DNA of 64,000 nt from Adiantum capillus-veneris (lineage: Eukaryota; Streptophyta; Polypodiopsida; Polypodiales; Pteridaceae): the NCBI GenBank assembly GCA_014529385.2, contig CM043952.1, positions 158,625,557 through 158,689,556 of the forward strand, written 5' to 3'. Shown piece after piece: positions 38,091 through 48,468 of the stretch. Positions within the stretch are counted from its first letter, which is position 1, and each line of letters begins with the position of its first letter. Made by a program: the position numbers and the translations under genes. The notes beneath the pieces were generated by a model. The model did no database searches. It saw only the letters and a program-made list of their open reading frames with translations, and was not told the DNA's origin.

Positions 38091-41000
38091 TTAATTTTGA
38101 GATTTTGGTGATTTTGTTTCTGTTTTAGCTTTTCGTTCCTGTTTTATTTCCTCTTGCGTTCTTTTCCTTCGATCTTTTGAGAATCTTCCTGATATTTGAT
38201 CTTTTACACAATCCTCTGCTTTTACAAGCATCAAATAGTGAGTTTTACCTTTAATCCTGGGCATCAGGTTCTTTCTTGCTTTGTTTCTTGCTCGTTTCCT
38301 CCTATAGCGTTCCTGGCGTCTAGGGTGCTGATTAGCAAAATCATAAAACTTGATATTCTCGGTTTCCCTTCCGCGCTCACTTGAGGTGTCTGAACACTCA
38401 TTATCTGCATCATCATTTACTTCCAGATGTTCAGAGGAGTTATAAAATTCCTCTTGTGCTGGTGGTTCTATCGTTTCATCTTCTCCTGGTCTAATGCTTA
38501 CCATGTAGTAGGGGAGCACATCATAGCCATCCTTATCGCAAAATTTTGGTGTTGGACTATCTGTAATGGTGCAGGCATCCAATGTTGCTAGTATGTGTTC
38601 CCATTCTAGAGGTTCCAAGGAATCTTCAAGGAAAGGTTCCGAAATATACTCCTTGTCCTCAATCGCTCTTTCTAAGACGCATTCCTCTCTTCTTAAGCTT
38701 CCACAATGTGAAGCTCCGCACATCCATAGCTCTTTTTGTTGCCCTAACCATGCTGGGATTTCCGATCCTGCTACTGTAGCTGAATCAAACTCTTCCATAG
38801 GCGTTTGGTTCACATCTTCGTAACTATAGTCTTTCAGGTGTATTTTAGTTGTTGTCTCGCCATGTCTGAGGTATATGTGGTCATAACTCCAATCTTGGAC
38901 CATCTTCAATTGTCGCATGAATGGTCTTCCCAAGATGATCTCATAATTTTTCTTTTTGTCGAAATCGACTATAGCAAATGTATGCTCATACTCGATCCTG
39001 CACGAAGTGGCAATCACTTTTTCTAAGAGTCCTAGAGGCTTCTCCATGAACCCGTCTGCCAATTGCAATTTCATTCTAGTAGCTCTTAAAGCTGGTTTTC
39101 CCCATTTTTTCCAGATTTCCTTGGTGGCGATAGCAACTCCCGCTCCACTGTCAAGAATAGCTTTGGAAACTACTCCTTGGAATTCTACTGGTAGTGTGGT
39201 GTTTCCATCTTCTCCCTCGTAATACTCTCCAACTTTGTTTAATGGTATTGGCCTAGTGTTTAGTTGGGGCATGTCCAACTCTCTGATCCCTTCCTGTAGC
39301 CTCAAGGTGGGGTCTTTCACTCCAAATTTTTCTAGGCATTTACCTACTGTGGTCCACATATTTGGTCGTAACCTTAGGAGTTCTGCTAATGTGATTGTGC
39401 ATGCCAACGGGGTGGACAATAACTCAATCAATCCTTGTGAATCCATCACTTTGTTAGAAGAAAGTCTTTGAGATGGGATTGCTCTCACTTGAGACTTGGC
39501 CTCATACTCTCATAGGTAAGAAGGTAAATTTTTCAGCGAATCTGGTTGGCTATGCCCCAAACTAATTGATCACTGGTCTCCCCCTTGTGAATGTATCTCA
39601 AAGTTCATTTGTGACCTTGCCTCAAATTCTTCAATAGGAGGTGAGATCACGTTCTTCTCTTTTCTCTTGCTATTCATGTGGTTACTCATCCTGTTACCCT
39701 CGTTGGCCTCACGGATTTGCTTCCACAGATCATCTAGACTGTTATAGTCCTTACCCATTTCTGTCAATGTTTTAGGCTGGAACCCGTCACTTGCCTCATC
39801 TGTTGTATTTGACACTATGATAGGCTCTCCTCTGGACTCATAGGCATTAGTGAGTCTTTCCTTTGTTTCTACTTGTTCCTCTAAAGTTGGATGGATAGGG
39901 GTTGGAGCTGGTGCTTCATGCAAATTTGTAGGTTTACCCAGCGGGTCTTCCATCAATGATTGAGTTGTTTCGATCATCTTTTTACACATTTTCAACCTTT
40001 GTTTTTCTATTTCCGCATATGGATAAGTCATCCATCTTTGCTCCTGGGTTTGGTTCTTTTTTAGTCTGGCTTCATAAGCTTTTAGAAGCGTATCCAACTG
40101 CTCATTTACCTTGTCTGCCAGTACAGATCCTCCTGATCCTGCACTTTTGGGCTCTGCTATTTCCTTGGGTGCTATGGTTGCCGTGGTGTGTGAACTTAAG
40201 CTAGCTAGATCCTCTAACTGCTCTAATCTATCCTTTGTATGTTTCAACTCCTTAGATCGAGCTGTTTGCTCTCGTTCTTTCCTGGATTTCATACACGCCT
40301 TTCTAGCTTTCCAAGTGCTTATCTGATTTTTTGTTTCTGAACTTTGGGCATCGGTTTTTGGCTCTTCAACTATGGGTTCATTCATCATTCTTTGAGCTTG
40401 GGCTCGTATTACCGCCTGAATAGGTATGATTGTTTCATTTTCCGACCCTCCACTAGAAAATACTGTTTCTAGCATGTTCAAGGTGGTTTTTGCTCCTTTG
40501 CTCGGGTTTTTAGGGCAATCGGGAATCAAATGAGTAACTCCACACTCAGTGCAATATGCATTGACTCTAATGATTTCATCATGAGGACAGTCTCTTAGCC
40601 AATGGTCTCCACCACACTTGTAGCAGGGTCCCTTGGGTTGTTGAGGTGCTCCCTGAGCTCCTCTTTGTTGGTATGCATGTCTCTTTCCGCCCATGCCTCC
40701 ATTGGCTATGAACAAAAATGTTCGTTCATCTAAGCTATATCTTCCTTCTCCTGCTGCCTGTGCAGCTGTTGGTGGTCCTATACTTCCTATCATGCTCCAT
40801 GGTTCTGGTGTCGAGGGTTCTTCCAGTGGATAATAGACAGAGTTTGCCGCATATCCATTGGGATCTTCATAATATTCATGCATAGGCACCAAAGCCTTAT
40901 CCTCTGATTCGGTTACGGTTGGTGTGTATCTTATACTGACTGGTCGTAATCCTGGTAGGGGTGGTTGTTGCCCCAACACCGGTTGTGGTCTTTCTACAAC

Positions 41001-43079
41001 TACAGGTCCTGGTAGGTTGCCTGCTTGATACCTAGGCATCGGTGGAACTTGAGGAGAAGCTATCAGAGCTTGGGGAGCGTAAGGTCTCTCTCTCACATAT
41101 CCCTTGTTATAATAACATTCCTCTGTCCCATGGTTTGTCCATTTTTGTTCAATAGCACACCACTTGGGCTGTTTAGCCTGGGGTTTGGCGTACAAGTTAA
41201 TCTTTTTTAGCACTTCATCTACAAGCTGCTCTTGGTTTACAGCTACTTCTCCTTTCGGTGCTGTCTTAGAAGACTTTCTTCCACTTTGTTGTGAAGATGA
41301 ATCGTCGTCAAGGTCCTTGAACTCCCCCTCTTTATAGACTGCGCAATTGTCCACAAGGTAAAGAGCCTCATTGGTCAATTCATTCAACGTCATGCTCCTC
41401 TTCATATGTAAGTCTTTCTGGAGATCCATATTCCTTAGTCCTTGGATGAATATAAGCATAAGTCTGGACTGAGTTGGCAGTTCTTCCACAGGACAGAACT
41501 TAACATATCTTTTTAGTCTTAGGGATGCCTTTCGTACAGATTCCCCATCTTTCTGTTTGAATTTATGGATTTGTGAGACGGTATTATGAGCTATCCCCCT
41601 TTGTGAGAATTCCTCGATAAATTCGTCAAACACTTCCTCCATAGACTCAAAGTCTCTACGCTCTACAGAGTCAAACCAAGTGGCAGCGTCATCCTCTAGG
41701 GTTAGTCCAAACCCTGCAAATTGGGTAGGGAAGTCTAACACCTCTTCAGCTCTAATTACACGCACAAAGGCTGCTACATGATCTCTTGGGTCTCTGTTTC
41801 CTGTGTATTTCTTGTTTACCCATTTTTGCACTTGAGAAGGTCTAATTCTACAATGCTCTACAAACCTCATCATTGGATCTCCACGTCCTAATTGATATAC
41901 CTCCCCAGGTCTTCTGTAGTAGGCTGGTTCCTCTCCCAGTGGTGCTCCTAAGCCATAATTTCTAATAGTTCTCGCCAGAGATGGTTCATCTCTTCGAACC
42001 CGTTCTAAGGGTGGCCCTCCAGGCTTTGTTGACCCTTGAGTCTTTGGCTTACTCTCTCCTTGATACCTTGAATAGAGTGGTGGTTCTTGCAAATCCCTTA
42101 GCCCTCGTGCGTCTTGATAACCATCTCGGTTTCGGTCTTGTTCCAATGTTGCACTCTGTTGAAGCCATGCGTGCAATGATGGTTGGTTTGTTGGTTGTTT
42201 TTGGTTGTTGAATGCCTGCGGTCGGGTGGAATGTGAGCTGGCGTCATAATCTTCTGAAAAGGGATTTGTCGACTTGCTTGGGGTGTAGGGGGCTCTTGGC
42301 ACTTCCTCCGGGGCATATGCTGATGCTCCTGGACCTGTTGCCTTTTCTACCTTGTTTAAAAGAATACGTTGGTATTCTCGCCCGTATCTATCAACAAAAA
42401 CTATACCCTTCCCCATAGCAGTTTCATAAGAGAATAAGTAAAGAACCTTGTCTTTGCTTAATTCGTTTAAGTATGGTTCTTTGCTGCGAAAGTACGCGAC
42501 TATACCCTCCCTCTCATGCTTGTAGATTCCCACGTTCTCATTATAAGTTGGAACCCTGGTTGTTTTCTTATCATACATAAAAATATCTCCGGGTCGATCA
42601 ATGTTTGGTGGCAGTTCCTGAGCTTCTGAAACCATTTTCCCTTTCTCCACAATATCTCCATATCTGTTGTAATCTTCAGGGTTATCGACTATTAGATAGT
42701 GGTTCCCCTTTTCGTCTCGGAATCTATCTCCATCATCATAGACTCGAATTATCTCCAATCTCTGTGCTGGCCTCTCTTCGATACAAATGCACTTGCATCC
42801 TCGATAGTCAGAATAGACTAGGGATCCCCTCGAGTTTGTTCCCTCTAAGAAGATAACAGTGAGCTTGGAATCATTCAAAGGATTTAGGGAGGTGCTTCCT
42901 CCTGGCATTGGTCCGTCATAGGTGAAACCTCCTTGCTGTTGACTACCCATCATGAAGAAATATTTGTCCGACGAAGTGTTAGTATCACTACCTTCCTCAA
43001 TAATCGGTGCTAGTGGATCTAGCCTTGCCTGAGTTACACTCTCCTCGGTGGACACTAAGCTACCTTGGTCACCTGCCAC
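38091..43079 (-). pseudogene. Element B gag-protease polyprotein (two in-frame TGA stops)
   Basis: A single frame runs from about 43,079 to 38,091, interrupted only by TGA at 39570-39572 and 39510-39512. It opens at a GTG (possibly a mutated ATG). The first in-frame ATG is at about 42,953. Numbering from 43,079, residues 1-400 are unfamiliar. Residues ~405-580 are a Retrotrans_gag-like capsid domain (AATWFDSVE, DEFIEEFSQR, QGLRNMDLQ). Two CX2CX3HX4C knuckles follow at ~819-831 (CYKCGGDHWLRDC) and ~843-855 (CTECGVTHLIPDC). After the stops comes a retropepsin with AILDSGAG and the family's ILGRPF flap-side motif, then an acidic and finally basic tail. Both TGA codons could derive from CGA by C-to-T change. 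At ~1,660 codons it is long for a gag-PR unit. Confidence 0.85.
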
Positions 43080-44917
43080 CTTCTCGTCTCTAAGAATGTA
43101 TCTTCCTGATCTTCAATTCATCAAACTTATCAATGCAATTAATCACAAATCCAACCATTCACCCGGCAAAGGATCAGTCTCCGCACAACTTCTTGCTTTG
43201 TTGCTGAATATACCTATACAGAAGCGTTTAATTTTGGCAATCGAATCAAAGCATTTATCTGCTAGAGGTTATCTTAGTAACGATTGGTATAACTAGAGAG
43301 TTAATCTCAACCACTATATTTTATACACTGCTGATGTTCTGGATTAGGTCTGTTATTCTAGAACTGTACTTCCCTCGGATGTTGGTCAATTTACGCGAAA
43401 AAGTCTGAATTCAGTCTTTGCTCCATCAAATGGACAAACAAGGTCCAAATTTACTTCTGAAAGAAGTTCTAAAACCCTTAAGCCAAATGGAATCTCACTG
43501 TCTAAGCCCGGTCAAATTTTCTCTTCAGTAGGCCCCAGTAGACATCCTACGCGTAGGATGTCTCCTGCTTTGTTTTGCTTGGATTTTTCCACTATGGATT
43601 CCCCTTTATGTGCTGAGTCCACAGCTGTTTTTACTTTTTGATTTGGACACCTGTAAGCTGGTCAATGGACCAGAAATCTGTTCCGACAGCCTGTTGCTGA
43701 TCTTGATCGGTCTAATCAACTCCAATTTGGACCAAAATTGACCAGGAGGCTTGCCTCAGGCTATACAACACCTTGCTATGCCCCCAGTCAGTGTATGGCT
43801 TCAATTTCTTGCTTTAAACATCCTACGTGTAGGATGTCTTTTTCATCAGAATGGCTTCAAATTCAAAACACAGGCTCCCCTTGAGTTGCTGATCACTTTG
43901 GTATGCTCAAAATTTGGTTTCGAGTGCAAAATCACATTGAAGACATCCTACGTGTAGGATGTCTTTTTGGCATGTTTGACCCCAGACTTGACCCACAGCT
44001 TCCCCTTGATGTTAGCAACCCAGTGGTATGCTTAGATTTTGGTTTGGATTTCAAAAGTCCCCAATTTTAGCTGTTCTTGCCTTTTCCAGTCAAAAGTGCT
44101 AAAGTCTGCTTTGAACCCAATTTTCTCACCCAAATGAGATGAAACCCCTCTCAGTCACTCAATATATCATGCAATTCATGCTCATGCAGCCATCTTATGG
44201 TTTTTGTCTTAAAATAATTCTTTGGCACAATTTGGGTAGGATGTCTGGCAATTTCAATCTATCTGGCCTTATCCTGTCAAGATATGGTCAAATTTCCACT
44301 TTCTAGTTGAAATTAGGGTAAACCCACCTCCTGAACATACTAGTCAACTCAAAATCTCAAAATTCCCACCAAATTAGCCTGTAGACATCCTACGCGTAGG
44401 ATGTCTCCTGGCTTGAAATTAATTTTTTTCCTGACAGAAATGCTCTTGATGCTCTATAGCTCTATCAGAAACACTCACAGTAACTTTTGGACTTCACTTA
44501 GGCTTTCAAACACACTTTTGCGTCTTTTACAAACTTGTGATGAATTTACCAAGCAAGTATATATGCATGAAGTGCTCTAGATCCTGAATCATGATGTCCT
44601 ACTTACTCTACTCCTACTCATCATGTGAAATGGTGATAATGGTGTTTTGGTTGCTTTCTGGCCTCTCCGGACTCTCAAGCTCTCCTCTCACCACTTCTAC
44701 CACTCCAACTCCTACTCAAGAACTCAACTACTACCTAAAACTATCTTAGTCTACCTAAGTCGAAGGATCTAGGCCAAACACACGCTCCCTAGACTCCCTC
44801 TAAGACCTAGAGAGTCCTCCACCCTCTGATCCTATCTAAATTCTTAAACGAGAGTCTTGGCAAGCCAAAAATCCCTATCCTCAAGGATTAGTCTCGGTCA
44901 CCTACCTAAGGTTTTCG
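43080..44917 (-). promoter_or_regulatory. Element B leader with palindrome copies
   Basis: About 1.8 kb between PBS and gag without a coding frame I can support. It contains palindrome copies at 43540-43563, 43816-43839, 43941-43964 and 44383-44406, plus a half copy near 44234-44246. A polypyrimidine-rich stretch (44,640-44,800) lies next to the PBS. The leader would hold packaging and dimerisation signals. Confidence 0.6.
43540..44406. repeat. 24-bp palindrome cluster in the B leader
   Basis: The half-site is AGACATCCTACG followed by its exact reverse complement. Perfect copies are at 43540 and 44383. Copies at 43816 and 43941 have the central CGCG changed to CGTG and minor changes at the edge. 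Spacings are 276, 125 and 442, compatible with two overlapping phases of a ~283-bp unit: 43540/43816/44383 and 43941/44223. Confidence 0.9.
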
Positions 44918-44935
44918 TCCCCGGCAACGGCGCCA
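44918..44935 (-). other. Element B primer-binding site (tRNA-Asp type)
   Basis: On the plus strand TCCCCGGCAACGGCGCCA sits one base inside the 5' LTR. It equals the 3' end of plant cytosolic tRNA-Asp(GUC) including CCA, so the minus strand carries the complementary PBS. From family knowledge, tRNA-Asp priming is used by Athila/Tat-type gypsy elements. Confidence 0.85.
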
Positions 44936-44936
44936 A

Positions 44937-45868
44937 TGTTGGACGGATACGCCGCGACGGACGTCAGCACAGCGAGAACTCACCTAACAAGATTTGTCAG
45001 CTAAGGACGAAGCTTGACCCGCAGGCACGTGGAAGGAAGCATATGGTGTCAACCTACACTCAACCGACTCCTAACTAATTCCTACAGAGGTCTCTACCAA
45101 TTGTCTAAGTCACAGCCTTCAAGAGTGCATAAGAGGAAACTTCCTACAACGCTTTCTAGAGCCGAACACCCATCAAACAATCTTGAAACACCATAGAACT
45201 TGAAGGAGACCCTACTAATACCAATAGGTCACTCTCCCTAAAGTCTATGAACCAAAACCCCAACCCAAAACACCCAGTGCAAAATCACGCAGGATGTCTG
45301 GCCGAAATTTGCAGGTCTTCATTTCCGAAATCTAAAGTGCCTAATGTGTAGCTCTACTCAATGTGAACGCGTGGTTATGCTGCAATGAAAAATCGGACAA
45401 CGTATGCTCACCAAATCACCAGATGAAGCTCGTAGAAGGAGCTCGCAAAACCAGACCATACGCGCGCAATGTAGGTAACGGCGTGTAGCTCTCGTGGGGG
45501 GTAACACGCTGCACTTCTCCGCACTCGATTCCGACCACCGGTGCACACGTAGCGTCAAGATGAAGCTCACACTCTCTCTCGTACACATTACACTCACTCA
45601 CAGACTTCAAACTTGTTTTTAAAAATGACAAAAGGTTTTTTCATTAAGGTCAAAAAGTGGTATATATACCTTACAATTCTCAAACCCTAAAGTTTCAAAT
45701 CAACCATCTACTCCATCTAACTATCAAAACTGGGATACAATCTGGAAACTTCTGTAAGTCCCAATATTTACAAGGTGAAAATTCAGGTTTCCTCAATAAA
45801 TGAATAATTAATAAAAATGATAATCTTCTGAGTAGTTAGTTTCCGTGGGGTGTGTCCAGCTTCTAACA
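44937..45868 (-). repeat. Element B 5' LTR (right copy)
   Basis: 932 bp, same termini as the left copy. The CT run is shorter here. The half-palindrome reads ACGCAGGATGTCT (45287-45299). The TATA-like GGTATATATACC is at about 45,659-45,670. Confidence 0.93.
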
Positions 45869-45980
45869 GAATATGATGACGGAAGTTATGGCGGAATTAG
45901 TATGTTCCTGTTTCTGTGTTCTGTTCCAGTTCCATTTTGACTCCTGTGTTTGCCCATTCTGAATGTCTGTACCTTAAACA
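45869..45980 (+). repeat. Element A right LTR, 3' part
   Basis: Starts with the duplicated GAATA and continues with the part of the LTR seen at 11051-11144 (TGATGA(C/T)GGAAGTTATG). It adds a terminal stretch ending TTAAACA that the left copy lacks. Confidence 0.88.
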
Positions 45981-47593
45981 AGACCCATGACATCCTTGTG
46001 ACCATCCAAGACATAGAATAAAAGCATTAGGCTTGAACTTAATTTCTATCCTCAACTACATATCCCAGTGTAGAAGTACCATGAAAGACTAGCCTCAAAC
46101 TTAAGTTCATGCCTCCTCTGCATAGGCCAGTTTAGCACTAGGGTGCAAGGCTAGACTCATGATATCCTTGTAGACATCGAGGTCATAGAATAACACTTTC
46201 AATATTGAACCTAAGTTTGAGCCTCAAGTGCATATCCTATTCTTACAGTAGGATTACCATGAAATACTAGCCTCATGACATCATTGTGGCTACCAATGGC
46301 AAGAGTCTTGAACTTAAGTCTGAGCCTTGCCTACATATTCTAGTGTATCCCTACCATGCAAGACAAGCCTCATGACATCCTTATGGTGGCGGCTACCAAG
46401 GGTATAGAACAACACCTTTAGGCTTAAACGTACCTTTGAGCCTCCTTGGCATCTCCTACGGTAGCACTAGGGTGCAAGACTAGCCTCTTGACATCCTTGT
46501 TGCTACCAAGGGCATAGAATAACACTTTTAGGCTCCCACTTAAGTTCAAACCTTATATGCAGATATTAGTGTAGCACTAGAGTGCAATGCTAGACTCATG
46601 ATATCCTCATGGCTACCAAGGATAAGCAGCTTGAACTTAACTTTGAACCTTGCCTGCATACACTAGTATAGCACTATTGTGCAAGGATAGCCTCATGAAA
46701 TCCTTGTGGCTACCAAGGGCATAGAACATCAATTTTAGATTCAGACTTAAGTTAGAGCCTCAAGTGCACATGCTAATGTATGGCTAGCACCTAAGATGAG
46801 CCTCATGAAATCCATGTGGCTACCAAGGGCAAGCAGCACAAACTTAAGTTTGAGACTCACCTATGTATGATAGTGTGTCACTAATGTCCAAGTCTAGCCT
46901 CATGACATCCTTGTGGATACCAAGGGCATATATTAACACAACAAGGTTCAAAATTAATTTCAAGCCTCAATTGCATATGCTAATGTAGCACTAGGATGCT
47001 AGGGTGCAAGGCTTGCCGCATGACATCCTTGTGGCTACCAAGGGCAAGTGAATCATTTGCATATGCTATTGTAGCACTATCATGTAGCAACAACCTTATG
47101 AAATCCTTATGGCTACCAAGGGCATAAAGCAACATCTTCAGGCTTGAACTTAAGTTTAAGCCTTTCCTACATATGCTAGTGTAGCACTAGGATGCAAGCC
47201 TAGCCTCATGAAATCCTTGTGGCTACTGAACTTTAGTTGAGCCTTAACTACATATGCTTGTGTAGTTGTAGCATCTAAGGCTCTCCATATGACATTCTCA
47301 TGGCTACCAAGAGCATCGAACATTAGCTTTAGGTTGGAATTTAAGTTTGAGATTCCTCCCCATATGCTACTCTAGCACTACCATGCAAGAATAGCCTCAT
47401 GAAATCCTTCCAGATACCAAGGTCATAGAGATTCAATTTAGGATCAAGCTTAAGTTCAAGCCTAGCTTGCATATGGTAGTGTAGCACTAGCTTTCAAGGC
47501 TACCCTCATGACATCTTTGAGGCAATCAAGGACATAGAACAACACCTTTTGGCTCAAACTTAAGTTCGAGCCTCGCCTACCCATGCAAGTGTA
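45981..47593. repeat. Satellite array, right segment
   Basis: The same monomer family resumes directly after the nested retroelement block, with about 15 recognisable units containing the CAAACTTAAGTTTG-type core and the CATATGCTAGTGTAGCACTA block. The first bases (AGACCCATGACATCC) continue in phase from the left segment, which ends in AGACT. The two segments were therefore one array before insertion. Monomers here look more diverged than those on the left. Confidence 0.9.
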
Positions 47594-48421
47594 ATATTTA
47601 ACGTAAAACCAATGTTCTTGTTTGGGTTCTTAAATTTTATACATATATTTTTCAAGAGGAATGGAGGCTTCCAATGTACCAACTACATTAGGTATTCATG
47701 GCGCGCTCTTGTAATATCCAGTCAAGCCAAGACTATTGCTCCAAAAATAAAGGTTGATAAGCCATTTGAATTAGCAAAAGAAGAAGGAGTGAAATGGTTT
47801 GTGCATACCTACGATATGGATGCAAACTGCAAAGGTGATGTCCATCTAAAGTTTCTCAAGGTGAGATGAAATATAGAGGGGGATTGTTGTGGGTGATATC
47901 CATCTAGAATTTCTCAAGGTGAGATGAAATATAGAGATATGGGGATTGTTGTGGGTGTCAAAGATGATTTGGGTGCAACAAAAATGCCATCCTTTTTATA
48001 TATATACTAACTATTGAGAGACCACAAAGGAAAACAAGATTTGCTTATCACTGGTGAGCAGTTTTCATGTAGTAACAAACATGAATGGTAGCAAACTAGG
48101 AAAAGAAAACTCTATTGTAAATTTTGGGCTTGAAGATCTTTAAATTTACTGATCAAGAAGACTCGTTTGTGGATTGTATGGATGACTTGGTGAAGGTAAT
48201 GAAACATGCAGTATGTTTTTATGGGAGTGGTGTGGTGCAAGTCAAGCGTCTCTTTGCAAGACAATCAATGGAATTGTATGATGCAAAAATAGAAGATTCC
48301 AACAATCTTGACATCAATGAGAAACAAAGGGGTGGAGAGTATGGTGATTAAAATGAAGACCATTGTAATGTAGACAACGTGGATGATAGTGAAGTTAAAG
48401 AAGCTACAAATTTTGACCATG

Positions 48422-48468
<47 letters not shown>

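Larger units (their letters stand above)
16423..45868 (-). mobile_element. Element B: giant Ty3/gypsy-type retrotransposon (minus strand), host of F and C
   Basis: Near-identical LTRs at 16423-17361 (3' LTR) and 44937-45868 (5' LTR) have TG...CA ends and a perfect 5-bp target duplication GAATA. Orientation is fixed by a PBS beside the right LTR and a polypurine tract beside the left LTR. Coding order from right to left: gag-protease, RT-RNase H, integrase, second retropepsin-like ORF, accessory ORF Y. Removing F, C and their target duplications leaves about 19.6 kb, in the size class of the largest plant gypsy elements. All coding regions carry stops or frameshifts. By eye the LTRs differ by roughly 3%. 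Confidence 0.9.
10896..45980 (+). mobile_element. Element A: short-LTR retroelement inserted in the satellite, host of the nest
   Basis: The left LTR begins TGTTAAGCC at 10896. The right LTR begins TGTTAAGCC at 16268, is split by element B, and ends TTAAACA at 45980. Flanks AGACT (10891-10895) and AGACC (45981-45985) form a 5-bp target duplication with one mismatch. The LTR is about 262 bp. Its internal part holds an interrupted CCHC-protein ORF (11,454 onward) and a coiled-coil ORF (about 15,540-16,210), with no recognisable protease, RT or integrase of its own. It may be a non-autonomous element, or it may have lost pol when E inserted and was truncated. The first 155 bp of the two LTRs are of equal length and differ at a few sites. 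Confidence 0.7.

Noticed and set aside
47612-47869. Faint similarity to decarboxylase-type barrel sequence (AKEEGVKWFV...DANCKG)
   Set aside because: Too short and too weak. No catalytic motif is visible, so no function is assigned.
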